64,000 nucleotides of DNA. It comes from Hoeflea sp038900095. Its GTDB lineage: Bacteria; Pseudomonadota; Alphaproteobacteria; Rhizobiales; Rhizobiaceae. The position numbers were made by a program, and so were the translations under genes. Below are positions 51,918 to 60,565 of the stretch, piece after piece. The notes beneath the pieces were generated by a model, which was not told where the DNA came from, did not search any database, and saw nothing but the letters and a program-made list of their open reading frames with translations. The DNA lies in contig NZ_JBBMQQ010000002.1 in the NCBI RefSeq assembly GCF_038900095.1, forward strand, positions 558,001 through 622,000, in the 5' to 3' direction. Position 1 is the first letter of the stretch. Each line of letters opens with the position of its first letter.

Positions 51918-52616
51918 ATGTTCGATCCCAAAGCCCTGCTTGACCAGTTTCTCGGTTCCACCATTCCCGGAACCCAGGGCACAGTGCGTGACAAGGCCGG
52001 CCAGGCGACGAAGCTTGCCAAGGACAATCCGCTTGCGGCAGGCGCAATCGTTGCCGTTCTTCTGGGGACCGGAGCAGGCCGGGCCATCGGCGGATCGGCC
52101 CTGAAACTTGGCGGCATGGCGGCCATAGCCAGCCTTGGCTATCAGGCATGGAAAAACTATCAGGCAGGCAAGGCTCCGGGTGCAGGCGAAACAGGCGGGC
52201 AGCCCGAAGTGCTGGCGCCGCCATCGGACTCGGATTTTTCGGCCGAGCCGGCGCGCGTTGACAGTGATTTTGCGCTTTCGCTGATCAGGGTGATGATCGC
52301 CGCTGCCCGTGCGGATGGTCATGTGGATGATGCCGAGCGTGCCCGCATTCACGACAAGCTGGCGCTGTCGGGACTGGGTGAGGACGCCATCGCCTTCCTT
52401 GATGAGGAATTGTCCAAGCCTGTCGATATGGACGGGATCGTCGCGGCTGCCGTTAGCGAAGCGCAGAAAATCGAGATGTTTACCGCTGCGCGGCTCGCCA
52501 TCGAGCCGGACAATCGCGCGGAACGCGGCTTCCTTGATCTGCTGGCCGGTCGTCTCGGGCTTGCAGATCCTCTGGTTGACCACATCGAGGCAACAGTTGC
52601 GGCTGCAAAGGTCTGA
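51918..52616 (+). CDS. DUF533 (YebE-like) protein
   Basis: A 232-residue protein of the DUF533 family. The N-terminal half has a glycine-rich hydrophobic hairpin (AAGAIVAVLLGTGAGRAIGG, GGMAAIASLGYQAWKNYQAG). The C-terminal half is a TerB-like helical domain with RVMIAAARADGHVDDAERARI and a long acidic helix. The family is envelope-associated and its role is unknown. It lies 15 bases before dctB but is probably not functionally linked. Confidence 0.8.
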   Translation: MFDPKALLDQFLGSTIPGTQGTVRDKAGQATKLAKDNPLAAGAIVAVLLGTGAGRAIGGSALKLGGMAAIASLGYQAWKNYQAGKAPGAGETGGQPEVLAPPSDSDFSAEPARVDSDFALSLIRVMIAAARADGHVDDAERARIHDKLALSGLGEDAIAFLDEELSKPVDMDGIVAAAVSEAQKIEMFTAARLAIEPDNRAERGFLDLLAGRLGLADPLVDHIEATVAAAKV

Positions 52617-52631
52617 ACCTAAAGTCCGGCG

Positions 52632-54425
52632 ATGCAATCACGCGTCGCCATCGAGAAACAATTCCGCCTGACCAGAATCGGTCTTTTTGTCGTCTGGGCG
52701 ATCCTGTCGGCGACGGGTGTGGCGTGGCTGGTCAGCTCGGCCAAGGAACGGGCGCTTTCCGACGTCATGCAGAAGGCTGGCGAAACGCTGTCGGTGCAAA
52801 CCGAGATTCTCTCAGGCGTGCTCGACAAGTACCGCTTGCTGCCACCGCTGCTGTCACGCCAATCGTCGATCCGCGCACTATTCGTGCGGGACGTCGAGGG
52901 CAACGCCCAGTCGGTTGACGCGCGCCGGGTGGCGGAGGCGACAAGCAGCATGTCGGCGGCCATGGATGTGGCGTTTTTCTTCCCCGACGGCGAAATGCTG
53001 GCCAATGCACGGGGCACGTTTGCCCAGCGCGCCGAAGGCCTGCCGCAATTGATCGCGGTTGCCTTGCAAGGGCGGCTGGGCCGGGCAGCACTGTCAAACA
53101 GCCAGGGCGAGCGGACTTACGCATTTTCTTCCGGCGTGCGCCGCGATGGAAAATTCGTCGGCGTTGTCATCGTCTATGTCGATTTCTACCGGGTCGAAGC
53201 GGCCTGGGCGCTGTCGGCGCGCCGGATATTCGTGACCGACAAATCCGGCACGGTGTTTCTTGCCAATGATCCCGGCTGGCGGCTCAAATCCCTGTCGGAC
53301 CTGCGCCAGACCGGAGAGGTTGACCGCTACCTGATCAATGGCCGGCTTGAAGAGCGGCTCGATCTGGTGCGCCGCTTGCCATTGCTCGAGTGGGATCTGC
53401 ATGTGCTCGCCGATCCTGCCCCGGTTGCCGCGGCACGGCTCAGTGCGGCAACAATTGCAACATTGCTCAGTCTGCTGGTTGGCATGATCGCCCTTGCCGC
53501 ACTTCGGCGCAACGAGGGTTTGACCATCAAGGCCCGCAGGGACCGGGCGATTGCGCTCAGGCTCGAACGGGTGGTGCGGGACCGGACGCGGGCGCTGTCG
53601 ATCACCAACGCCTCGCTCAGCAAGGAAGTCGAGGTTCGCCGCGAGGCAGAAGAGCGTTTGCGCAAGACGCAGGACGAACTGGTTCAAACCGCCAAGCTTG
53701 CCGCCCTCGGCCAGATGTCGACCGCGCTGAGCCATGAGTACAATCAGCCGCTTGCCGCCATACGGTCGTATGCCGACAACGCATTGCGGTTTCTCGACAG
53801 AGGTGCGCTGTCGGAGGTGTCGGGCAACCTGTCGCGCATCAACGGCCTGGTCGAACGAATGGCAGAACTGTCGAGAACGCTGCTGTCATTCTCGCGCAAA
53901 CCCGGAGCCACCATCGGGCCGGTGCCGCTCGGCACGGTTGTCGACGAAGCGTTGTTGCTGGCACGGCCTCGTGCCCGTGCGGCGGGGGTTGCCTCCATTC
54001 GCGTCGGCGACGGGGTGGCGGGAGTTCATGTGCTGGGTGGCCGGATCAGGCTCGGGCAGGTGTTCGTCAACCTTGTCAACAACGCGGTCGATGCCTTGTC
54101 GGGACAGGCTGATGCATGGGTGGAAATCGATGCGCGGCGGGAAGGGGACCGCGTTGTGGTCACGGTCATCGACAATGGTCCGGGCGTCGAGCCGGAGCAG
54201 TTGCCGAAAGTGTTCGAACCGTTCTTCACCACCAAGGGGGTCGGAGAAGGGATCGGTATCGGGCTCTCCATCGTGGACAACATCATCCGGGATTTCGGTG
54301 GTACGATCATGGTGGTCAACAGGCCCGAGGGCGGGGCGTGCTTCACGATCAACCTGCAGGCGGCCGAGTCCGATGCCGGGATTTCCGGTGTTCAGGCGCC
54401 GGCAACCGCCGGTGCCGATGCATGA
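52632..54425 (+). CDS. dctB: C4-dicarboxylate sensor histidine kinase
   Basis: A 597-residue membrane kinase. Two spans (residues ~15-37 and ~273-295) flank a periplasmic sensor domain of the double-PDC type. A coiled linker leads to the phosphorylated His near residue 368 in STALSHEYNQPLAAIRSYAD, a DctB-type H-box. N and G boxes are VNLVNNAVDAL and GIGIGLSIVDNII. It should sense succinate, malate or fumarate and phosphorylate the DctD encoded next. The pair normally activates C4-dicarboxylate uptake genes, and here dctPQM follow. Confidence 0.9.
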   Translation: MQSRVAIEKQFRLTRIGLFVVWAILSATGVAWLVSSAKERALSDVMQKAGETLSVQTEILSGVLDKYRLLPPLLSRQSSIRALFVRDVEGNAQSVDARRVAEATSSMSAAMDVAFFFPDGEMLANARGTFAQRAEGLPQLIAVALQGRLGRAALSNSQGERTYAFSSGVRRDGKFVGVVIVYVDFYRVEAAWALSARRIFVTDKSGTVFLANDPGWRLKSLSDLRQTGEVDRYLINGRLEERLDLVRRLPLLEWDLHVLADPAPVAAARLSAATIATLLSLLVGMIALAALRRNEGLTIKARRDRAIALRLERVVRDRTRALSITNASLSKEVEVRREAEERLRKTQDELVQTAKLAALGQMSTALSHEYNQPLAAIRSYADNALRFLDRGALSEVSGNLSRINGLVERMAELSRTLLSFSRKPGATIGPVPLGTVVDEALLLARPRARAAGVASIRVGDGVAGVHVLGGRIRLGQVFVNLVNNAVDALSGQADAWVEIDARREGDRVVVTVIDNGPGVEPEQLPKVFEPFFTTKGVGEGIGIGLSIVDNIIRDFGGTIMVVNRPEGGACFTINLQAAESDAGISGVQAPATAGADA

Positions 54426-54494
54426 TGAAACTGGACAAGAGGGCGGCTTCATGATTTCAGGCGTTGCAAACATGAAGCCGGGAGGGGCCCGATT

Positions 54495-55862
54495 TTGGAA
54501 GACAGTTCCGCGCTGAGGCCGCAGGACAGGGTCGTGCATCTGGTCGATGACGATGCCGATCTGAGGCATGCGCTCAAGCAATCGCTGGAACTTGAGGGCT
54601 TGAGTGTGTGCTGTCACACCGGCGCCGAGGCTGTTGCCGATCTGCCGCTGCGCAGCCTGTATGGCGTTGTCGTGTCCGATATCCGGATGCCGGGCATGGA
54701 TGGATTGACGCTGATGCGCCGCATATTGGGGGTCGATCCGACCCTGCCGGTGGTGCTGATCACCGGGCATGGCGATGTGCAGATGGCGGTGGAGGCAATG
54801 CGCGCTGGCGCCTACGATTTCATAGAAAAGCCGTTTGCCGCCAACCGCCTGTTCTCGGTGGTGGAGCGGGCGCTCGAAAAACGCCGGCTTGTGCTGGAAA
54901 ACCGGTCGCTGCGCAATGCGCTTGACGGCAGTGACGACCTCTCGTCCAGGCTGGTTGGGCGCAATCCTGCAATCCAGCGTTTGCGGGCGCAGATCTCCGC
55001 GGTTGCCGACACCGATGCCGATGTGCTGATCACCGGTGAAACCGGAACCGGCAAGGAAGTTGTCGCACGGGCACTTCATGATTTCGGGCCGCGCAGCAAG
55101 GGCAATTTCGTTGCTATCAATTGCGCTGCCCTGCCGGCTGAAATTTTCGAGTCCGAATTGTTTGGCCATGAAGCCGGTGCGTTTACCGGGGCGCAGAAAC
55201 TCAGGATCGGGAAACTAGAGCACGCCAATGGCGGTACGGTGTTCCTGGACGAGATTGAATCGATGCCTATCGACCTGCAGGCCAAGCTGCTGCGCGCGAT
55301 CGAGGGGCGGTCGATCGAGCGGCTCGGCTCGAACCGGCAAGTGGCGCTCGATGTGCGCTTTGTCGCGGCGACGAAGGCCGATCTGAACAACAACCCGGCC
55401 GTCCGGACGGACCTGTATTACCGGCTCAATGTGATCACCCTGGAAATTCCGCCCCTGAGGACACGCAGGGACGACATTCCACTGCTGTTCTTTCATCTGG
55501 CGCGCGAAGCCCGGGCCCGCTACCGTCGCGAAATTCCGGAGATCACGCCGCAGATCGAATCCGGACTGCTTGCGCATGACTGGCCGGGCAATGTGCGTGA
55601 ATTGCGAAACGTCGCCGACCGGTTCGTGCTGGGCATGTGGGCGGGCTTCGGATCGGAGCCAAATGAAGCCCCGGCAATTGGAACCGGCAGTCTTTCGGAA
55701 CGGATGGATGCCTTTGAAAGCGCGGTCATCAGGGCGGAGATCAGCCGCAATGGCGGCGCGCTGAAGCCGACCTATGAAAATCTCGGTGTTTCCCGCAAGG
55801 GACTGTACGAGAAAATGCGGCGGTTGGGCATTTCCTCGGGCAACGGTTCTGATGGGTCGTAA
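54495..55862 (+). CDS. dctD: Sigma-54-dependent C4-dicarboxylate response regulator
   Basis: A 455-residue NtrC-family activator. The receiver domain has phospho-acceptor D62 in VVVSDIRMPGMDG. The AAA+ domain has Walker A GETGTGKE (181-188) and GAFTGA (228-233), the loop that contacts sigma-54. A Fis-type helix-turn-helix (TYENLGVSRKGLYEKMRRLG) closes the protein. The start is TTG, supported by GGAGGGG seven bases upstream, which gives the normal receiver length. It likely activates the -24/-12 promoter at 55996-56012. Confidence 0.92.
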   Translation: MEDSSALRPQDRVVHLVDDDADLRHALKQSLELEGLSVCCHTGAEAVADLPLRSLYGVVVSDIRMPGMDGLTLMRRILGVDPTLPVVLITGHGDVQMAVEAMRAGAYDFIEKPFAANRLFSVVERALEKRRLVLENRSLRNALDGSDDLSSRLVGRNPAIQRLRAQISAVADTDADVLITGETGTGKEVVARALHDFGPRSKGNFVAINCAALPAEIFESELFGHEAGAFTGAQKLRIGKLEHANGGTVFLDEIESMPIDLQAKLLRAIEGRSIERLGSNRQVALDVRFVAATKADLNNNPAVRTDLYYRLNVITLEIPPLRTRRDDIPLLFFHLAREARARYRREIPEITPQIESGLLAHDWPGNVRELRNVADRFVLGMWAGFGSEPNEAPAIGTGSLSERMDAFESAVIRAEISRNGGALKPTYENLGVSRKGLYEKMRRLGISSGNGSDGS

Positions 55863-55995
55863 ATTACCCATCTGAGACCCTGTGAGGGTTGTCCGGTGCC
55901 CCACGGGATGCGCGATCCGGGCGCGTTTTCTACATTCCACATGATTTGTTGGCGGTTTTCCGTCGTTTCCGCGTCTCCGGCCCTTGCGGGCAAAG

Positions 55996-56012
55996 TTGGC
56001 ACGGGGTTTGCT
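55996..56012 (+). promoter_or_regulatory. Sigma-54 promoter of dctPQM
   Basis: TTGGCACGGGGTTTGCT matches the -24/-12 consensus, with GG and GC separated by exactly ten bases. The transcript would begin near 56022-56024 and have a 5' leader of about 127 bases before dctP. The gene for a GAFTGA-bearing activator lies directly upstream, which supports the call strongly. Confidence 0.85.
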
Positions 56013-56149
56013 CCGGGATACAGTTGAATGCGATGGACGGGAGGACATCGTAAGGAGCATGCCGGGTCAACGGTCGCTCTTTCTGGTATTCTCCGGTCTC
56101 CGCTTCGCCAGACAAGTTCCGGGCATAATGCCCCAGTGGAGGATATCTC

Positions 56150-57154
56150 ATGAAAAAGCTTCTTCTCGGCGCCGTTTCCGCCGCCGCTCTCCTTTTCACC
56201 GCCAATGCCGCTTCGGCCAATTGCGATGATGGCGAAATGGTCATCAAGTTCAGCCATGTCGTGGCTGCAACCGGTCACCCCAAGGGCGATGCCGCAACCC
56301 TGCTGGCCGAACGGGTCAACAAGGAGATGAACGGCAAGGCCTGCATGGAAGTGTTCGCCAACTCGACCCTGTTCGATGACGACAAGGTTCTCGAAGCCCT
56401 GCTTCTCGGCGATGTCCAGCTTGCAGCGCCTTCGCTTTCGAAGTTCGAAGCCTACACGCTCAAGTATCGCCTGTTCGACCTGCCGTTCCTGTTCTCGAGC
56501 CTCAAGGCTGTTGACACGTTCACCCAGTCGGATGCCGGCAAGGGCCTGCTGACGGTGATGGAAGACGTCGGTTACACCGGCCTGGGGTACTGGTCGTCGG
56601 GCCTCAAGCAGTTCTCGGCCAACAAGCCGCTGCTGACACCGTCGGATGCCAACGGCCTGAAATTCCGCGTTCAGACCTCTGATGTCGCGGTGGCGATGAT
56701 CGAAGCGATGGGCGGCTCGGCCCAGAAGCTGGCGTTCAAGGAAGTCTATGGCGCGCTTCAGACCGGTGTTGTCGACGGGCAGGAAAACTCCTGGTCGAAC
56801 ATCTACACCCAGAAGTTCTTCGAAGTGCAGGATGGCGTGACCGAAACCAACCACCAGCTTCTGGCCTACCTGCTGGTGACATCGACCGAATGGCTCAACA
56901 GCCTTGACGCCGATGTGCGCGACCAGTTCGTCAAGATCGCCAACGAAGTGACAATCGAAGCAAATGCGTCGGTTGCCGCAAAGGAAGCTGCCAACCGCCA
57001 GAACATTCTGGATGCCGGCGGTACCATCCGCGAGCTGAGCGCCGAGCAGCGCAAGGCGTGGGTTGATACCATGAAGCCGGTCTGGACCAAGTTCGAAGGC
57101 GACATCGGCGCCGATCTGATCGAAGCCGCAGTGGCCTCAAACGACGCCAACTGA
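56150..57154 (+). CDS. dctP: TRAP transporter C4-dicarboxylate-binding protein
   Basis: A 334-residue periplasmic binding protein. The signal peptide MKKLLLGAVSAAALLFTANA ends before the mature NCDDGEMVIKFSHVV. LKFRVQTSDVAVAMIEAMGG holds the Arg that clamps the substrate carboxylate, and GVVDGQENSWSNIYTQKF is the family signature. AGGATATCTC lies upstream of the ATG, a modest ribosome-binding site. It delivers succinate, fumarate or malate to DctQM. A strong hairpin follows the gene. Confidence 0.92.
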   Translation: MKKLLLGAVSAAALLFTANAASANCDDGEMVIKFSHVVAATGHPKGDAATLLAERVNKEMNGKACMEVFANSTLFDDDKVLEALLLGDVQLAAPSLSKFEAYTLKYRLFDLPFLFSSLKAVDTFTQSDAGKGLLTVMEDVGYTGLGYWSSGLKQFSANKPLLTPSDANGLKFRVQTSDVAVAMIEAMGGSAQKLAFKEVYGALQTGVVDGQENSWSNIYTQKFFEVQDGVTETNHQLLAYLLVTSTEWLNSLDADVRDQFVKIANEVTIEANASVAAKEAANRQNILDAGGTIRELSAEQRKAWVDTMKPVWTKFEGDIGADLIEAAVASNDAN

Positions 57155-57165
57155 CCAAGCAGGGA

Positions 57166-57191
57166 GGATCCGGAGGGGAACCTCCGGATCC
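57166..57191 (+). other. 11-bp perfect hairpin between dctP and dctQ
   Basis: GGATCCGGAGG and CCTCCGGATCC form a perfect 11-bp stem with a GGAA tetraloop, 12 bases after the dctP stop. There is no T tract, so full termination is unlikely. Such intercistronic hairpins protect the upstream message from 3' exonucleases and would raise DctP over DctQM, which the transport mechanism needs. Confidence 0.75.
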
Positions 57192-57235
57192 GCCCGACTG
57201 CCAGGTGACGGCATCCGGCGAACCGGGGGGACGCA

Positions 57236-57916
57236 ATGAACACTTACTTGCCTTATCTCATCATGGGTGCGGTGATCGCGCTGTTCTGGATCGCGGAACG
57301 GCGTAATCCGGACTCCGTCACCCGGTTTGAAGAAAATGTACTGGCGGTGCTCCTGGCGCTGATCACGATCGTCTCCTTTACTCAGGTGGTTGCCCGATAT
57401 GGCTTCAACAGCGGCTGGACCGGCGCGCTTGAGCTGACCCGGATCCTGTTTGCCTGGATGATCCTTTTCGGCATGAGCTACGGCCTGAAGCAGGGGATGC
57501 ATCTCGGGGTTGATGCGCTGCTGCGGCTGTTTCCAAAGCCGCTGTTCAGGTTCTTTGCGATCTTCGGCGCGGCTTGCGCCTTTCTCTATGCGGCCATCCT
57601 GATCAACTCGGCCTGGCTCGGGATCTTCGGCGCGGACACCAATGGCGGCGCAATGGTCTACTGGTCGAAAATGTACCAGATCGGCATTGGCCTCGATGAT
57701 CTGCGGTATCCGGAATGGATGCAGGATGCATTCGGGGTGAAAGAACGCGTGCAGCGCTGGATTGCCTATCTCATTCTCCCCATCGGTCTTGGCCTGTTCG
57801 GCTTCCGGGCGCTGCAGGCGATGGTGGCGATATGGCGTGGTGACCGGGAACTGGTCATTGCCGGTCATGAGGCGGAAGACCTCGTTGCCGAAAACCGCAA
57901 CGTTTTGAAGGACTGA
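57236..57916 (+). CDS. dctQ: TRAP transporter small permease
   Basis: A 226-residue membrane protein with four spans (near residues 4-19, 33-52, 68-88, 100-125) and a longer C-terminal half than short DctQ proteins. RKP-type positions (TRILFAWMILFGMSYGLKQGMHLGVD) mark the family. Its length agrees with dicarboxylate-type DctQ. It pairs with DctM, encoded six bases after its stop. Confidence 0.88.
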   Translation: MNTYLPYLIMGAVIALFWIAERRNPDSVTRFEENVLAVLLALITIVSFTQVVARYGFNSGWTGALELTRILFAWMILFGMSYGLKQGMHLGVDALLRLFPKPLFRFFAIFGAACAFLYAAILINSAWLGIFGADTNGGAMVYWSKMYQIGIGLDDLRYPEWMQDAFGVKERVQRWIAYLILPIGLGLFGFRALQAMVAIWRGDRELVIAGHEAEDLVAENRNVLKD

Positions 57917-57922
57917 CCCGTC

Positions 57923-59539
57923 ATGGAAACCGCAATCCTGTTTGTGCTCGTTCTCGGGCTCCTGTTCGTCGGTGTTCCCGTGGCGGTGTCGCTGGGGCTT
58001 TCGTCGATCATCCTGATCGCTTTCTTCTCCACCGATTCAATGTCCTCGGTGGCCATCCAGCTGTTCACGGCTTCGCAAAACTACACATTGCTTGCCATTC
58101 CGTTCTTCGTGCTGGCCTCGGCCTTCATGTCGACGGGCGGTGTGGCCAAGCGCATCATCCGCTTTGCCATTGCGACGGTCGGGCATTTCCGCGGCGGGCT
58201 GGCCATGGCCAGCGTGCTTGCCTGCATGTTGTTTGCCGCGCTTTCCGGTTCCTCGCCGGCAACCGTGGTCGCGATCGGCACCATTGCCATCGCCGGCATG
58301 CGGCAGGTGGGATATTCCAAGGAATTCGCCGCAGGCATCATCGCCAATGCCGGCACGCTCGGCATCCTCATTCCGCCCTCGATCGTGATGGTGGTTTATG
58401 CGGCGGCGACGGACGTGTCGGTCGGGCGGATGTTCCTCGCCGGTGTGATCCCGGGGATTGTTGCCGGTCTCATGCTGATGATCGCGATTTACGTGGTGGC
58501 GCGGGTCAAGGGACTGCCGGCAGAACCCTGGCGCGGGTTTGGCGAGATCGTCGCCGGCGGCAAGGAAGCCGGCTGGGGCCTGTTCCTGATCATCATCATC
58601 ATCGGCGGTATCTATGGCGGGGTGTTCACGCCGACAGAAGCTGCTGCCGTGGCCGCGGTCTATTCGTTCTTTATCGCCATCTTCATCTATCGCGACATGG
58701 GACCGATGGCTGGAATTACATGGGTCAACGACACGGATTCGCGCCGGGCGCGCGCCGGGTTTTCCGGCGTGGTCTACGCGGTTGCGTTCTATTTCGTCTG
58801 GATGATCCTGTCGTTCTTTGCGACCAATGATTCCGACAGCATCACCTTTGTCGGCCGCTCCAATCTCGGGCTTGCCATCTCGTTTGTCATTCTCGTGGCC
58901 TACACGGCCTGGCGTGGCGAAAAGGGGATCGCGGGCGTGCCTTCGGCGATCATTGCGGGTTTGCCTGTCTGGGGCCGCAACCTGTCGCTGATGGGGCGCA
59001 ATTTCGGCAAGGCCTTCTTCAACGAAGACACCCGCAAAGTGATGGTGGACGCATCGAAGACCACCATCATGCTGATGTTCATCATCGTCAACGCGCTGCT
59101 GTTTGCGCATGTGCTGACATCGGAACGGATCCCCGATGCGATTACCGAACTGATGCTGGGTTACGGCTTCACTTGGTTCACCTTCCTGATCGCGGTCAAC
59201 ATCCTGCTTTTGATCGGCGGACAGTTCATGGAGCCCTCGGGCCTGCTGCTGATCGTGGCGCCGGTGGTGTTTCCGATCGCGATGGAACTGGGTGTTGATC
59301 CTGTGCACCTGGGCATCATCATGGTGGTCAACATGGAAATCGGCATGATCACACCGCCGATCGGGCTGAACCTGTTCGTGACTTCCGGCATCACCGGAAT
59401 GAGCCTGGTGCAGGTGGTGCGCGCGGCGATGCCGTTCGTGGCGGTGCTGTTCCTGTTCCTGATCCTGGTTACCTATGTTCCGGCACTTTCGACCTGGTTG
59501 CCCTACAGCCTGATGGGACCGGAGATCGTCACCAGATAG
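57923..59539 (+). CDS. dctM: TRAP transporter large permease
   Basis: A 538-residue membrane transporter, about 100 residues longer than the common ~430-residue DctM. The N-terminal part (GVPVAVSLGLSSIILIAFF, LSGSSPATVVAIGTIAIAGM) and the C-terminal part (NMEIGMITPPIGLNLFV) are typical. The extra material lies between about residues 265 and 370, with two added hydrophobic segments (VVYAVAFYFVWMILSFFA, LGLAISFVILVAYTAW). It uses the Na+ gradient to import C4-dicarboxylates. The insertion is in frame and looks native. Confidence 0.9.
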   Translation: METAILFVLVLGLLFVGVPVAVSLGLSSIILIAFFSTDSMSSVAIQLFTASQNYTLLAIPFFVLASAFMSTGGVAKRIIRFAIATVGHFRGGLAMASVLACMLFAALSGSSPATVVAIGTIAIAGMRQVGYSKEFAAGIIANAGTLGILIPPSIVMVVYAAATDVSVGRMFLAGVIPGIVAGLMLMIAIYVVARVKGLPAEPWRGFGEIVAGGKEAGWGLFLIIIIIGGIYGGVFTPTEAAAVAAVYSFFIAIFIYRDMGPMAGITWVNDTDSRRARAGFSGVVYAVAFYFVWMILSFFATNDSDSITFVGRSNLGLAISFVILVAYTAWRGEKGIAGVPSAIIAGLPVWGRNLSLMGRNFGKAFFNEDTRKVMVDASKTTIMLMFIIVNALLFAHVLTSERIPDAITELMLGYGFTWFTFLIAVNILLLIGGQFMEPSGLLLIVAPVVFPIAMELGVDPVHLGIIMVVNMEIGMITPPIGLNLFVTSGITGMSLVQVVRAAMPFVAVLFLFLILVTYVPALSTWLPYSLMGPEIVTR

Positions 59540-59583
59540 GCAGTTGGGTGCCTCAACGAGACAAAACCCAAATCCAGACTAAC

Positions 59584-59610
59584 CGGGGCGCGCAAGCGCC
59601 CCGCTTTTTT
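59584..59610 (+). terminator. Rho-independent terminator of the dctPQM operon
   Basis: CGGGGCGC and GCGCCCCG make an 8-bp stem with a GCAA tetraloop, then CTTTTTT. It lies 44 bases after dctM. Confidence 0.9.
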
Positions 59611-59740
59611 GCCCGGTTTGCAAATTTGGGCGTACTGCGACATCAGTTGGTTCAATCATTGCCTCTGATGACTGGTTTCAGAAAAAGTCATTGATCGTCG
59701 CGTTGTCCTTGGCATCGTCCGATGCCATGCTGGCCGCACG

Positions 59741-60361
59741 ATGAGCGATATCAATTTTCCCCTGATCATGACCGCGGCGCTTCTGGCGACTGCCAGTCCC
59801 GGACCTTCTAACCTGGCGATTGCCGGCACAGCGATGGGACAGGGGCGAGCGCAGGCGCTTGCGCTGGTGGCGGGTATTATCACCGGTTCCTGGAGCTGGT
59901 CGGTGGCTGCCGCACTCGGGCTTGGCGCGGTCATGCAAGCCAATGCGTGGGTGTTTGATTTGTTGCGCTATTGCGGCGCCGGGTACCTGTTGTTTCTGGG
60001 TTACAAAAGCGCCCGCAGCGCGATGAATTCCGGGCAGACGAAATTGCGCCCGGTTTCAGCGGGAAGTTTCAGGTCTGCCTATGGCAAGGGACTGGCCATG
60101 CATCTGACCAATCCCAAGGCGATCCTGTTTTTCGGAGCACTGTTTTCGGTCGGTGTCCCGGTTTCGGCTTCGCCGCTGGAGATTGCTTCGGTGGTTGTTG
60201 CCGTCGGATTGCAGAGCCTGACGGTCTTTGTCGCCTACGCACTGCTGTTTTCGAGCGGGCGGACCGTGGCGGTCTATATGCGCCTCAGGCGCTGGTTCGA
60301 GGGCGTGTTCGCAGTTGCCTTCGGCCTCGCCGGAATAACGCTTCTGATCAGAAGGCTGTGA
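59741..60361 (+). CDS. LysE/RhtB-family amino acid exporter
   Basis: A 206-residue inner membrane protein with five to six spans. TASPGPSNLAIAGTAMGQGR is the family N-terminal signature, and AYGKGLAMHLTNPKAILFFGALF is the central one. Relatives export lysine, homoserine, threonine or related compounds. It stands alone between terminators, so no substrate is suggested by neighbours. Confidence 0.88.
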   Translation: MSDINFPLIMTAALLATASPGPSNLAIAGTAMGQGRAQALALVAGIITGSWSWSVAAALGLGAVMQANAWVFDLLRYCGAGYLLFLGYKSARSAMNSGQTKLRPVSAGSFRSAYGKGLAMHLTNPKAILFFGALFSVGVPVSASPLEIASVVVAVGLQSLTVFVAYALLFSSGRTVAVYMRLRRWFEGVFAVAFGLAGITLLIRRL

Positions 60362-60537
60362 TTGCCCCAGCCCGTGGAATGTCTCGTCATCTGGCTCAGG
60401 CATCTGGTTGAAGCGTGGAAATTGTGTAACGGCGGGTCAAATCAAGCTATATCGCGTTTACATGTCGTTAACTTATAAAGCGCACCTTGATTATCAGACA
60501 TGCCACTTCACTCCTCCCAAGAACGGCATGACGGATG

Positions 60538-60560
60538 AGGGCGGCGAAAGCCGCCCTTTA
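60538..60560. terminator. Hairpin between the exporter and aminotransferase genes
   Basis: GGGCGGC-GAAA-GCCGCCC is a 7-bp stem with a GNRA loop, followed by TTTA on the plus strand. It lies just after the convergent aminotransferase stop and about 180 bases after the exporter stop. The rest of this 204-base gap (60362-60565) is AT-rich and holds nothing else that I can support. Confidence 0.5.
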
Positions 60561-60565
60561 TCTGT

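Noticed and set aside
56059..56229. Small frame with AAGGAG before ATG in the dctP leader
   Set aside because: The ribosome-binding site is only one base from the ATG, and the product becomes Arg-rich where it overlaps dctP; considered chance.
58037..59308. 423-codon open frame opposite dctM
   Set aside because: His/Asp/Arg-rich shadow of a membrane protein; no supporting start or motif.
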